Shown here in pieces: positions 8,775 to 17,936 of a stretch of DNA of 64,000 nt; the first letter of the stretch is position 1; each line of letters starts with the position of its first letter. The translations under genes were made by a program, and so were the position numbers. The notes beneath the pieces were generated by a model. The model saw only the letters and a list, made by a program, of their open reading frames with translations, had not been told where the DNA came from and did not search any database. Source of the stretch: Terriglobia bacterium (GTDB taxonomy: Bacteria > Acidobacteriota > Terriglobia > Acidiferrales > UBA7541). Location of the stretch: NCBI GenBank assembly GCA_020073585.1, contig JAIQEV010000011.1, positions 18,850-82,849 on the forward strand, read 5' to 3'.

Positions 8775-9323
8775 CTATTTCGTTTTCTTGAACTCCCCGA
8801 TGGTCTCTTCCGCCCAGTCCAGCAGCGTCGAGATCGTCATGCGGTACTGCTTTACAATCGCTTTTCCGGCGAAGGCCAGGCGGGGCGATGCCTCTCTTTC
8901 GTGCTCGATGATCCATTCCTTCAACCCGGCCAGCGCATCCCGCAGGGCTTTCAGCATCTTCAGCCCGCGCGGCTTCCCCGCCTTTTCCACGTGAAAAAGG
9001 AACGCATTGAAGTCCAGGTAAAACGGCATGACGTTCGAGGAAAAATGCTCCATCAGCGCGAAAAACCGCTCCTTCCCCTTCTTGTTGATCCGGTAGATGG
9101 TCTTTTCCGGCTGCTCTCCTTCTTTGGATGTTCTTCCGTCAAGGAGGCCTGCTGCGTAGAGCCGTTTGCAGCTCTTATAGATGGCTGGGGCGCTGATCTT
9201 CAGAAACCGGTTGACCTGCTTTTCCTCGATCAGGCAGGCCAGGTCGTAGGCGCTCAGCGGCTTTTCCAACAGAACGCCCAGGAGAATCAAATCGATGGTG
9301 GAGGCGGCGCGTTCGTTTGTCAT
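8775..9323 (-). CDS. PadR family transcriptional regulator
   Basis: A 182-residue PadR regulator. The N-terminal winged helix (about residues 8-85) begins LILLGVLLEKPLSAYDL, the usual PadR opening, with a recognition-helix region around ISAPAIYKSCKRL. A C-terminal helical dimerisation domain follows. It is the first gene of the cassette with the ATPase and permease and most likely represses it until an inducer binds. The start at 9323 (MTNERAAST) is chosen because a promoter sits directly before it. A start at 9359 would place the start codon within the -35 box. Confidence 0.88.
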   Translation of the reverse strand: MTNERAASTIDLILLGVLLEKPLSAYDLACLIEEKQVNRFLKISAPAIYKSCKRLYAAGLLDGRTSKEGEQPEKTIYRINKKGKERFFALMEHFSSNVMPFYLDFNAFLFHVEKAGKPRGLKMLKALRDALAGLKEWIIEHEREASPRLAFAGKAIVKQYRMTISTLLDWAEETIGEFKKTK

Positions 9324-9359
9324 ACTATACACGATAGTAGTATTGGCGATAGTTGTCAA
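9324..9359 (-). promoter_or_regulatory. padR promoter with overlapping inverted repeat; probably leaderless
   Basis: On the minus strand TTGACA (9359-9354) is followed after 17 bases by TATCGT (9336-9331). The ATG at 9323 begins 8 bases after the -10, about where transcription should start. An inverted repeat with arms ACTAT/ATAGT (9324-9338) covers the -10 and start region and is a plausible PadR operator. Autoregulation is inference. Confidence 0.5.
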
Positions 9360-9557
9360 GCCCTGTTGGGCTTGCCGGTCGGCCCCTCTTGTTCCTGCAA
9401 AAGAGCATGGGAAAAGAGCAGCGCGCCGCGGAAATCCCGGCCAATCGAATCCAGCGCGTCCTCCTCAGCCATCCCCCGGCGGTCTTTCCCGCCCCGTTTG
9501 TCCCCCGCCGGCGGCTTCGCCTATACTCGGCATCGAACCCAGTAGGATAGGAGCCGC

Positions 9558-11918
9558 ATGAAGAGGCAGGAAGCGGCGCGCTATGCGCGCTGGTCGGCTG
9601 GCGTGGCGATGCTCCTGGCGGCCATCACGCTGGGAGTGTATGTGCAGCGCGGCTGGGTGGCCCGGCGCGAGCGCCGGCACGCGCCGCCCCCGGCGCCGCC
9701 CAGCGTCGAGAAGCAGTCCACCGCCCTGACCTTTTCGAAAGTGGAAGGGAACCGCACGCTGTTCACGGTGCGGGCCTCGCGCTCCACGCAATTCCGGGAG
9801 CGCGCCGAAGACCTCCTGGAAGACGTGCAGATCACCATCTTCGGGCGCAACGGCGAGCGCCACGACACCATCCACACCCGCAGCTGCCAGTACGCCAAGG
9901 ACGGCGGGAGGATCTCCTGCGCGGGCGAAGTGCAGATGGAGCTGCAAAGCGCCGCGGACGCCCAGCGCGCGGCGCAGGAACCCGGCGCGGCGGCCGCCCG
10001 TACCGTGCACGTGGAAACCCGGGGCGTGAGCTTCGACCGCGAGAGCGGCGTGGCGCGCACCGAGCAGACCGTGAAATTCGCGTTCCCGGACGGGGAGGGG
10101 CAGGCGCAGGGGCTGGAGTATCGCTCGGACGAGGGATTGCTGCGGCTGGAGAAAGACGTGCTCCTTCGGATGCAGCGGCTAACGCCTGGCGGGGCGGGCG
10201 CGGAAGTGAACCTCACGGGCGCCAGCCTGGAATACCGCCATGAGCGGCGAATCATGCGGCTGGGCGGGCCGGTGCGCGCGGCGTCCGGGGCTGCGGAGCT
10301 GGCGGCGGGGGAGATGACGCTGGAGCTGGACGCAAATTACCGCGCGCAGCGGCTGGTGGCGAAGGCGGGAGCGCCCGGCGGCGCGCGGCCGGAAGTGCGC
10401 GCCAAGCGCCCGACCGGCGCGGGGCGGATTTCCGCGGACGAACTGGTCGCGCTCTTGGATTCCAGCGGCGCACTGCGCCAGGTGCAGGGAACGGGGCAGG
10501 TGCAGGGGGAGTTTGCGAATGGGACGGCGGCAACGACGCTGGCCGCGCAGCACGTGACCCTGGAATTTGCCGGGCGCAGCGGGGAGCCCCAGCAGTTGAC
10601 GGCCACCGGAGCGGTGCAGGCGGAGACGCGCGCGGAGCGCCCGGGCGGCGCCGGGGAAACGCTGCGGCGCTTGCAGAGCGAGGCGGTGCTGTTGAAGTTC
10701 GCGCGGCGCGGGGCCCAGGGCGGCGCGCGGCTGGAGAGCGCGGAGACCCTGGCGCCGGGATCGCTGGCGTGGGTTGACCGCTTGGCGGTCACCAAAACAG
10801 TTGACCGCATTGCGGCCACACCTAAAGAGGGAAGCGGCGCGGGGGAGCGCGCGACGCGACTGCAGGCGGAGCGCATTCAACTGGCGCTGCAGCCGAACGG
10901 GCGCGCGGGCGAGGCCCTCGCGCGGGGGAACGTGCAGTTGCAGCGCACCCAGCCGGGCCGCCCGGAGGAGACCAGCACGGCGCGGGAGGGCACGGCGCGC
11001 TTCGACGCGCAGGGCGACTGGGCGGAGATGACCCTGCGCGGGGACGTGCAGGTGCGCGCCGGGGAGCGGCGCGGGCAGGCGGATACCGCGCTGTTCGTGC
11101 GCGCGGCGCAGACCGCGCAACTGAGCGGCAACGCCATAGTGAGCGATGCGGGCACGCGCACCACCGCGCGCACCATCACCTTTTACCAGGCCACGGGCGA
11201 GATTCGCGCCGAAGGCGGGGTGCGCTCGACGGATCTGGCGCCCCGCGGCGGGGCCGTGCAACTGGCTCCGGTTCCGGCCAATCTTTCCGCCGATCATCTG
11301 CAGGCCAATGCACAGACCGGGCGGGCGGTCTACTCCGGGCATGCGCGGTTGTGGCAGGGCGATTCGGTCCTGGAGGCGGACCGCATCGAGATGCTGCGCA
11401 ATGAGCGGGTGCTGAACGCCAGCGGCAACGTGCGCGCGGTCTTTCCGCAGACGGCGGCGGCGCCGGGCGCGGCGGGGAGCCGGGCGCCGCTCGCGGGAGC
11501 GGGCGGGCCGGCGTTGTGGCACGTGCAAGCCGGGACGCTGAGCTACCGCGAAGCGGAGAGCCGGGCGCGGCTGGAGGGCCGGGTGGTGGCGCAATCGGCG
11601 GGGCAGAGCCTCCGTGCGGCGGCGCTGGATCTGGAATTCCGGCGCGCGGCCAGCGGCGGAGCGCAGCAACTGAGCCGGGCCGTGGGCACGGGCGGGGTGA
11701 CGGTGGCGCAGGATGGGCGGCGCGCCACGGCGGAGCGCGGCGAGTACAGCGTCAGCGAGGGCAAGTTCGTGCTTTCCGGGGGGAATCCGACGCTCTACGA
11801 CGACGCCAGCGGCGCCACCACGGGCCGTCAATTGACCTTCTTTCTAGCGGATGATACGATCATCGTGGACTCAGAAAAAGGAACACGCACGCTGACGAAG
11901 CACCGAGTCGAGAAATGA
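9558..11918 (+). CDS. lptC: LptC-type LPS export protein with extended OstA/LptA-like region
   Basis: A 786-residue protein, far longer than the roughly 190 residues of E. coli LptC. It has an N-terminal membrane anchor (about residues 13-32), an LptC-like beta-jellyroll (about 45-200) and then several hundred residues of repeating beta-strand segments of OstA/LptA type. LptC and LptA form the periplasmic bridge that carries lipopolysaccharide from the LptBFG motor to the outer membrane. The gene ends 6 bases before lptB, and no separate lptA lies between, so this protein probably supplies both roles. A REP-like palindrome doublet at 10773-10828 is translated in frame as VDRLAVTKTVDRIAATPK. 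A broken copy of the gene's head is at 5380-5571. Confidence 0.82.
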   Translation: MKRQEAARYARWSAGVAMLLAAITLGVYVQRGWVARRERRHAPPPAPPSVEKQSTALTFSKVEGNRTLFTVRASRSTQFRERAEDLLEDVQITIFGRNGERHDTIHTRSCQYAKDGGRISCAGEVQMELQSAADAQRAAQEPGAAAARTVHVETRGVSFDRESGVARTEQTVKFAFPDGEGQAQGLEYRSDEGLLRLEKDVLLRMQRLTPGGAGAEVNLTGASLEYRHERRIMRLGGPVRAASGAAELAAGEMTLELDANYRAQRLVAKAGAPGGARPEVRAKRPTGAGRISADELVALLDSSGALRQVQGTGQVQGEFANGTAATTLAAQHVTLEFAGRSGEPQQLTATGAVQAETRAERPGGAGETLRRLQSEAVLLKFARRGAQGGARLESAETLAPGSLAWVDRLAVTKTVDRIAATPKEGSGAGERATRLQAERIQLALQPNGRAGEALARGNVQLQRTQPGRPEETSTAREGTARFDAQGDWAEMTLRGDVQVRAGERRGQADTALFVRAAQTAQLSGNAIVSDAGTRTTARTITFYQATGEIRAEGGVRSTDLAPRGGAVQLAPVPANLSADHLQANAQTGRAVYSGHARLWQGDSVLEADRIEMLRNERVLNASGNVRAVFPQTAAAPGAAGSRAPLAGAGGPALWHVQAGTLSYREAESRARLEGRVVAQSAGQSLRAAALDLEFRRAASGGAQQLSRAVGTGGVTVAQDGRRATAERGEYSVSEGKFVLSGGNPTLYDDASGATTGRQLTFFLADDTIIVDSEKGTRTLTKHRVEK
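10773..10828 (+). repeat. REP-like palindrome doublet inside lptC
   Basis: Two related units, GACCGCTTGGCGGTCACC and GACCGCATTGCGGCCACACC, sit about 28 bases apart inside the lptC reading frame without breaking it. They match the intergenic doublet at 5303-5354 and a half-unit (GTTGCGGCCACACCCG) near 23519. Confidence 0.65.
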
Positions 11919-11924
11919 CGAGGT

Positions 11925-12650
11925 ATGCTGAAGCTTCAGGCCGTCGAAATCAGCAAGACGTATCGTGGACGGAAGGTCGTTGACGGCGTCGAGCTGGAGA
12001 TCGGTCAGGGCGAAGTCGTCGGGCTTCTGGGACCTAACGGCGCAGGGAAGACCACTACTTTTTACATCCTCGTGGGTCTCGCGCGGCCCGATTCCGGCCG
12101 AGTTCTCCTGAACGGCAGCGAGATCACCGACCTCCCGATGTACCTTCGGGCCCGCAGCGGTATCAGCTATCTCCCCCAGGAACCTTCGGTGTTTCGTCAG
12201 TTGACCTGTGAAGAGAACCTGCTGGCGGTGCTGGAGACCCTGCCGCTGACGCCGGAGCAGCAGCGGGACCGCCTCGAGGAGCTGCTGATGCAGATGGGAC
12301 TGGAGACGGTGCGTACCAACAAGGCCTATGCCCTGTCGGGCGGCGAGCGCCGGCGCTTGGAGATTGCCCGCTCGCTGACCCTGCAGCCGTCATTCATCTT
12401 GCTGGACGAGCCCTTTTCGGGGATCGACCCCCTGACGGTGAAGGACCTGCAGGAGATCATCCGCGGGCTGAGCCGCCTGGGCATCGGCGTGCTCATCACC
12501 GATCACAACGTCCGGGAAACTTTAAACGTCACGGATCGCGCATACATCCTGAATCATGGCAAAATCTTTAGAGCGGGCACTCCCGAGGTCCTGAGCACGG
12601 ACCCGGAAGTGCGCCGCGTGTACCTGGGAGATCATTTCCGTCTGAACTAG
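11925..12650 (+). CDS. lptB: LPS export ABC transporter ATP-binding protein LptB
   Basis: A 241-residue ATPase with Walker [12 protein letters not shown], signature [16 protein letters not shown], Walker [14 protein letters not shown] and the C-terminal [10 protein letters not shown] typical of LptB. With LptFG (not in this window) it powers lipopolysaccharide extraction from the inner membrane. It starts 6 bases after lptC and is followed after 30 bases by rpoN. The lptC-lptB-rpoN order is widely conserved in Gram-negative bacteria, which supports the name. Confidence 0.95.
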   Translation: MLKLQAVEISKTYRGRKVVDGVELEIGQGEVVGLLGPNGAGKTTTFYILVGLARPDSGRVLLNGSEITDLPMYLRARSGISYLPQEPSVFRQLTCEENLLAVLETLPLTPEQQRDRLEELLMQMGLETVRTNKAYALSGGERRRLEIARSLTLQPSFILLDEPFSGIDPLTVKDLQEIIRGLSRLGIGVLITDHNVRETLNVTDRAYILNHGKIFRAGTPEVLSTDPEVRRVYLGDHFRLN

Positions 12651-12680
12651 CGGTGCGCGGTTCGCGGCGGAGAGCGAAAC

Positions 12681-14123
12681 ATGAGCTGGCAAGGACTCAA
12701 GCTCAATTTGCGGGTGGCGCAGAAGCAGATTCTGACGCCCGGTCTGGTGCAGATGGTGAGCGTGCTCGCGCTCAACCGCCTCGAACTGCGCGAGATGATC
12801 AACCAGGAGATGGTGGAAAATCCCGTCCTGGAAGAGCTGAGCGAAGAGCCCACGGTCTCCGACAACTACAGCGACGAAACCTTCCTGAAAGCCGAAACCG
12901 AAAAGATTCCGGAAAAGGAAGCGGCCAACCCCTTCGACGAATTCGACGTCGGCAGCTTTTTCAACCAGTACCTGGATAGCGGGGGCGACGGCGGGCAATC
13001 GCAGGAGCGCGAAGTTTCCGAGCGCCCCTCGTTCGAGAAGTTCCTCTCCTCGCCCACCGGGCTGACCGAACATCTGACCTGGCAACTGAGCGTCACCATC
13101 TGCTCGGAGAGCGTGCGCGAGGTCGCCGAGAGCATCATCGGCAACCTCGACGAAAACGGCTACCTGATGGCGACGCCCGAAGAGCTGGCGCAGGAGGGCA
13201 AGTATTCGCTGGAGGACATCGAGGATGCCCTGGCGGTGGTCCAGGAGTTCGATCCTCTGGGAGTGGGCGCGCGGGATCTGCGCGAATGCCTGCTGATGCA
13301 GTTGAAGACCCTGGACCCCCAGAACACCCTGGCCCAGCAGATCGTCGCGGACCATCTGAAGTTCGTGCAGGCCAACCAGCTCAAGGAGATCGCGCGCGCG
13401 CTGAACCGTCCGGTGGAAGTGGTGAAGCACGCCGTGGACGTGATCAAGAAGTGCGATCCCCGGCCCGGGCTGCGCTACAACAAGACCGAGCCGCGGCTGG
13501 TCGAGCCGGACGTCTACTTCCGCAAAGTGGACGACGAGTGGCAGGTGTTCCTGAACGAGGACGACATGCCGCAACTGCGCCTCAGCCCCACCTACCGCCG
13601 GCTGCTGGCGCGCGACGCGGCGGACCGCGACGTGCGCAATTACGTCAAAGAGCGCTTCACCGCCGCCATCCAGCTGCTCAAGAACATCGAGCAGCGCAAG
13701 CACACCATCCTGCGGGTCTGCCAGTCCATCATCGCGCGCCAGGGCGAGTACCTGGACCACGGGCCGGACGCCCTCAAGCCCATGATGATCAAGGAAGTGG
13801 CGGAAGAGGTGGGCGTGCACCCCTCGACGGTAAGCCGCGCGGTGGCCAGCAAGTACGCGCACACGTCGCAGGGCGTCATCGAGCTGCGCTCGTTTTTCTC
13901 CGAGTCCGTGAACGGGCCGGAGGGCGGCGGAATGTCCCTGCTCACGCTGAAGCGCGTGGTGAAGAAGATGATCGAGGAAGAAGATTCCGCCAAGCCCCTG
14001 ACCGACGACCAGATCGCCAAGAAACTGGAAGAGAACGGCATCCGCGTGACGCGCCGCACGGTGGCCAAGTACCGCGAAGACATGCGCATCCCCAGCACCC
14101 ACCAGCGCCGGGTGAAGGCCTAG
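12681..14123 (+). CDS. rpoN: RNA polymerase sigma-54 factor
   Basis: A 480-residue sigma-54. Region I is Gln/Leu-rich at the N terminus (LKLNLRVAQKQILTPGLVQM). An acidic region II spans about residues 50-115, and the core-binding domain follows. A helix-turn-helix (KEVAEEVGVHPSTVSRAVASKY) precedes the C-terminal RpoN box RRTVAKYREDM, which contacts the -24 element. It directs transcription that depends on AAA+ activators; none is encoded here. It lies in the lptC-lptB-rpoN-rapZ run, 13 bases before rapZ. The hpf gene often found between rpoN and rapZ is absent. Confidence 0.96.
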   Translation: MSWQGLKLNLRVAQKQILTPGLVQMVSVLALNRLELREMINQEMVENPVLEELSEEPTVSDNYSDETFLKAETEKIPEKEAANPFDEFDVGSFFNQYLDSGGDGGQSQEREVSERPSFEKFLSSPTGLTEHLTWQLSVTICSESVREVAESIIGNLDENGYLMATPEELAQEGKYSLEDIEDALAVVQEFDPLGVGARDLRECLLMQLKTLDPQNTLAQQIVADHLKFVQANQLKEIARALNRPVEVVKHAVDVIKKCDPRPGLRYNKTEPRLVEPDVYFRKVDDEWQVFLNEDDMPQLRLSPTYRRLLARDAADRDVRNYVKERFTAAIQLLKNIEQRKHTILRVCQSIIARQGEYLDHGPDALKPMMIKEVAEEVGVHPSTVSRAVASKYAHTSQGVIELRSFFSESVNGPEGGGMSLLTLKRVVKKMIEEEDSAKPLTDDQIAKKLEENGIRVTRRTVAKYREDMRIPSTHQRRVKA

Positions 14124-14136
14124 TCTGGGCGCCTCC

Positions 14137-15012
14137 GTGAAACGCGCGCCGACTCACGAAGCCCGCCAGCTGGTCATCCTCACCGGCCTCTCCGGTTCCG
14201 GAAAAAGCACGGTCCTGCGGGCCTTCGAGGACATGGGTTTCTACTGCGTGGACAACCTGCCCGTGGATCTCATTCCCACCTTTGCCGAACTGCACGCCCA
14301 GGGCGGCGGGGAATTCAGCCGCGCGGCGCTGCTGGTGGACGCGCGCGAGGGTGCGCAGCTGGAAAAGCTGCCGCCGCTCTACCGCAAGCTGAAGCGCGAG
14401 CATCCGGTGACCCTGGTGTTCATCGAAGCCACCGAGGACGCCCTGCTGCGGCGCTACAGCGAGACGCGCCGCCCGCATCCCCTGGGCAAGGATTCCTCGG
14501 TACGCGAGAGCCTGCGGCGCGAGCGCGCCATGGTGGACCCCATCCGCAAGATGTCCGACGTGGTCATTGATACCACGCGCTTCAACGTGCACGAACTCCG
14601 CCATTTCATCACCAAGCGCTTCAAGACCGCGGAGCACCAGCTCCTGCTGGTCTCCCTGGTGAGTTTCGGCTACCGCTACGGCCTGCCGACGGACGCGGAT
14701 CTGGTCTTTGACGTGCGCTTTCTGCCCAACCCCCATTTCGTGGCCCGCCTGCGGCGCTTTTCCGGGCGCGCTCCCAAGGTGGTGCGCTATCTGAACTCCT
14801 TTCCGCAGACCGGGGAGTTTCTGCGGCGCATCGAAGGGCTGCTCACCTACCTGATTCCCCATTACATCCGCGAAGGGAAGAGTTACCTGACCATCGCCAT
14901 CGGCTGCACGGGGGGCCGGCACCGCTCGGTGATGCTGGCGGAAGCCATGCGCAAAGACCTGGCGAAGCGCGGGTTCGAGACCAAGGTCGTGCATCGCGAC
15001 GTCGAGAAGTAG
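14137..15012 (+). CDS. rapZ: RNase adapter protein RapZ / YvcJ-type nucleotide-binding protein
   Basis: A 291-residue P-loop protein with Walker A GLSGSGKST, the family signature FYCVDNLPVDL and the C-terminal phosphosugar-binding motif IGCTGGRHRSV. In enterobacteria RapZ guides RNase E to the sRNA GlmZ; in other phyla (YvcJ) it binds nucleotides and UDP-GlcNAc-related ligands. Which role applies here is unknown. The start is a GTG at 14137, 13 bases after rpoN, with no ATG nearby that fits the family length. Confidence 0.92.
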   Translation: MKRAPTHEARQLVILTGLSGSGKSTVLRAFEDMGFYCVDNLPVDLIPTFAELHAQGGGEFSRAALLVDAREGAQLEKLPPLYRKLKREHPVTLVFIEATEDALLRRYSETRRPHPLGKDSSVRESLRRERAMVDPIRKMSDVVIDTTRFNVHELRHFITKRFKTAEHQLLLVSLVSFGYRYGLPTDADLVFDVRFLPNPHFVARLRRFSGRAPKVVRYLNSFPQTGEFLRRIEGLLTYLIPHYIREGKSYLTIAIGCTGGRHRSVMLAEAMRKDLAKRGFETKVVHRDVEK

Positions 15013-15099
15013 GCGCTGCGGCGCGCGCCGTCCCGCCGGGGGACGCGCCGGGACCCTGGGGAAACTTGACAGGCCGCGGCGCGGCGCATAGCGTACCAA

Positions 15100-17001
15100 T
15101 TGCGAAATTCAGGGGAAGAGAAAGGCGGAGGCTTGCTGGTTTCACCGCAATTGCGCCGGCTGTTGAGTTATGTGCGGCCGTACCTGCTGCGCATGTCGCT
15201 GGGCGTGGTGTTGCTGGCCTTCGTGGCCGTCGGGGAAGGCCTCTTCGCCCTGATGCTGAAGCCCGCCGTGGACTATGTGCTGGATCCCTCGATCGTGGGC
15301 TCGCGGCTCCCCCTGGTCACGCTTCCCGGCGGGCGCACCATCTTTCTCAATGCCTTCTTCCCGCCCACCATTCATAACGTCTGGACCATTTTTGCGATCT
15401 CCCTGGTGATCCTCGTTAGCGTCAAGGCCGTGGCGGAATACCTGGGATTGACGCAGATTCAATATGTGGGTCACGCCGCGGTCACCGATCTGCGCAATGC
15501 CGTCTTTGCCAAAATCATCCGCCAGCCCATCGGCTTCTTCCAGCACAACCCCACCGGGCGGGTGATGTCCACCACGATTAACGATGTGGAGCGCACGCGT
15601 ATCGCGCTCTCCGAATATCTGGCCGATCTTTTCCAAAAAGGCTTCACCTTCATCGTCCTGGTGGCGGTTCTGCTGCTCGTGAATTGGAAAATGGCGCTGG
15701 GCGCGGCCGTGTTGCTGCCCCTGGTGGTCCTGCCGGTGAACAAGTTCGGCCGCAAGATCCGCAGCTCCGCGGAAAAGAGCCAGACGCGCCTGGGGGATCT
15801 CAGCCAGATCCTGCAGGAAACGGTCAGCGGGAACCGCATCGTGAAAGCCTTTGGGATGGAGGAGTTCGAGATCGGAAAATTCCGCCAGGCGTCGCGGCGC
15901 CTGCTGCGGGAGAGCATGCGCTGGGTGCGCGCCGCGGTGATCACCCCCTCCCTGATGGACCTCCTGGGCGCCGTGGTCATCCCGCTCATCCTGCTCTATG
16001 CCCGCGACCAGATTCGCATGCACGCGATGACCAAGGGTGATTTTTCCGTCTTTCTCTATGCCATGTTCAGCGCCTACATGCCCGTCAAGCGCATGGGCTA
16101 CGTCTATCAGCAGTTTCAGGCGGCCCAGGGCGCCAGCGCGCAGGTCTTCGCCTATCTGGACCGGGAAGAGGAAGTGCACGAAGCGCCCGGGGCGCGGCAG
16201 TTGCGCACCTTTTCCGGCGAGATCGAATTCGACAACGTGGGCTTTGCCTACGAGGAGGCGCCGGTGCTGCGGGAGATCAGCTTCCGCACGCGCAAGGGCG
16301 AGGTGATCGCCCTGGTGGGCTCCAGCGGCGCGGGCAAGACCACCCTGGTGAATCTCCTGCCGCGCTTCCACGACGTCACCGGCGGCGCCGTGCGCATCGA
16401 CGGCGTGGATGTGCGCGAACTGTCGCTGCGCTCCCTGCGCAGCCAGATCGCCATGGTCACCCAGGAAAACATCCTGTTTCACGACACGGTGTGGAACAAC
16501 ATTTGTTATGGCCAGACCAACGTCGCGGAAGCGCGCGTGCTCTCCGCGGCGCAGGCCGCCCTGGCCCACGATTTCATTCTCGAGCTGCCCCAGGGGTACC
16601 ATACCCTGCTGGGCGAGCGCGGCCAGAGATTGAGCGGCGGGCAGCGCCAGCGTATCGCCATCGCGCGGGCCATCCTCAAGGATTCGCCGATCCTCATCCT
16701 GGATGAAGCGACCTCGGAGCTGGATTCGGAATCGGAGCGCCTGGTGCAGGCGGCCCTGAGCAACCTGATGGTGGGGCGCACCGCGTTTGTGATCGCCCAC
16801 CGCCTGGCGACCATCCGCCGCGCCGACCGCATCTTGGTGCTGGAAGACGGCCAGATCCGGGAAACCGGCACGCACGGGGATCTGCTGGCGCGCGGCGGCC
16901 TCTATGCCCGGCTCTACGATCTGCAATTTGCGGATGACGAGAGCCCGGCGCCGCCGCGCGCGGAAAACGGGCAGTTGCGGGAGCCAGCGAGCCAATCATG
17001 A
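15100..17001 (+). CDS. MsbA-like lipid/multidrug exporter (ABC half-transporter)
   Basis: A 633-residue fusion of a six-helix exporter membrane domain (about residues 25-340) and an ABC ATPase. The ATPase has Walker A VGSSGAGKTTL, signature RLSGGQRQRIAIARAI, Walker B ILILDEATSELD and an H-loop (VIAHRLAT). The position between lptB/rapZ and yicC/gmk suggests MsbA, the lipid A-core flippase, and the gene would then act in the same pathway as lptC and lptB. Generic multidrug exporters have the same layout. The proposed start is a TTG at 15100, and an internal start is possible. Its stop overlaps the yicC start as ATGA. Confidence 0.87.
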   Translation: MRNSGEEKGGGLLVSPQLRRLLSYVRPYLLRMSLGVVLLAFVAVGEGLFALMLKPAVDYVLDPSIVGSRLPLVTLPGGRTIFLNAFFPPTIHNVWTIFAISLVILVSVKAVAEYLGLTQIQYVGHAAVTDLRNAVFAKIIRQPIGFFQHNPTGRVMSTTINDVERTRIALSEYLADLFQKGFTFIVLVAVLLLVNWKMALGAAVLLPLVVLPVNKFGRKIRSSAEKSQTRLGDLSQILQETVSGNRIVKAFGMEEFEIGKFRQASRRLLRESMRWVRAAVITPSLMDLLGAVVIPLILLYARDQIRMHAMTKGDFSVFLYAMFSAYMPVKRMGYVYQQFQAAQGASAQVFAYLDREEEVHEAPGARQLRTFSGEIEFDNVGFAYEEAPVLREISFRTRKGEVIALVGSSGAGKTTLVNLLPRFHDVTGGAVRIDGVDVRELSLRSLRSQIAMVTQENILFHDTVWNNICYGQTNVAEARVLSAAQAALAHDFILELPQGYHTLLGERGQRLSGGQRQRIAIARAILKDSPILILDEATSELDSESERLVQAALSNLMVGRTAFVIAHRLATIRRADRILVLEDGQIRETGTHGDLLARGGLYARLYDLQFADDESPAPPRAENGQLREPASQS

Positions 17002-17936
17002 GCGCCAACCGGGAAGCCACAGCACGAAAGCGGGAATGCGTATCCATGACCGGCTTCGCCATGGCCCGTGGCGAATACCAGGGCTGGGCCCTGCGCATGA
17101 GCGTAAAGAGCGTGAACCACCGCTTCCTGGACGTGAAGCTGCGCCTCCCCGAGGGCTTCGATCTCTACGAAGCGAAGCTGCGGCAGGCGGTGCGCGAAAA
17201 GCTCCATCGCGGCCACGTCGAGGTGTACGTGAACCTCGAGCCGACCGGGGCCGCGCCGCTGCAGATCAATCAGGATCTGGCGCGGGCCTTTCTGCATGCC
17301 GCGGAGGAGTTGCGCCGGCAAACGCAGGGGCCGAGCGGTGTGGACGTGATCGCCCTGCTGCGCCTGCCCGGAGTGGTCATGGGCGTGGCCCCGGCGGTGC
17401 CGGAAACGGAAGAGGAGCAGGAGCGCATGGGCGGCGCGCTGCTGGCCTGCCTCACGGAAGCGCTGGGCAAGCTCGAGGAAATGCGCCGGATCGAGGGGCA
17501 GCATCTGGTGCAGGAGTTGCGCGCGCGCCTGGCGCGCATCGCCGAGCACGCCGCGCAGATCCGCGAGCTCGCGGTGAAGGTGCAGCCGGCCTTCCACCGC
17601 CGGCTGGAGACGCGCCTGAAGGAGCTGCTCAGCGGGTCGGGGCTGGAGCCCGCGCGCATCGCGCAGGAAGCCGCGCTGCTCGCCGAGCGCAGCGACGTCA
17701 GCGAGGAACTGGACCGCCTGCGCAGTCATCTGACACAATTCGCGCAGCTCCTGGACGGCGGCGGGGAAGCCGGCAAGAAGCTCGATTTCCTGCTCCAGGA
17801 AATGCACCGCGAGGCCAACACCCTGCTTTCGAAGACCCCGGGCGCGGAAAGCGAAGGGCTGGCCATCACCGGCCTGGCCCTGGAGATCAAGGCGGAGATT
17901 GAAAAGCTGCGCGAACAGGTGCAGAACATCGAATGA
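16998..17936 (+). CDS. YicC family endoribonuclease
   Basis: A 312-residue member of the YicC family. Its N-terminal part has the signature MTGFAMARGEYQGWALRMSV followed by SVNHRFLDVKLRLP. The C terminus is DUF1732, ending in ALEIKAEIEKLREQVQNIE, which matches the usual KxExEKxREQVQNxE ending. E. coli YicC cleaves RNA and influences sRNA turnover. The start overlaps the exporter stop (ATGA) and its own stop overlaps gmk, so expression is translationally coupled. The second in-frame ATG at 17046 corresponds to the usual family start and is an alternative. Confidence 0.92.
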   Translation: MSANREATARKRECVSMTGFAMARGEYQGWALRMSVKSVNHRFLDVKLRLPEGFDLYEAKLRQAVREKLHRGHVEVYVNLEPTGAAPLQINQDLARAFLHAAEELRRQTQGPSGVDVIALLRLPGVVMGVAPAVPETEEEQERMGGALLACLTEALGKLEEMRRIEGQHLVQELRARLARIAEHAAQIRELAVKVQPAFHRRLETRLKELLSGSGLEPARIAQEAALLAERSDVSEELDRLRSHLTQFAQLLDGGGEAGKKLDFLLQEMHREANTLLSKTPGAESEGLAITGLALEIKAEIEKLREQVQNIE

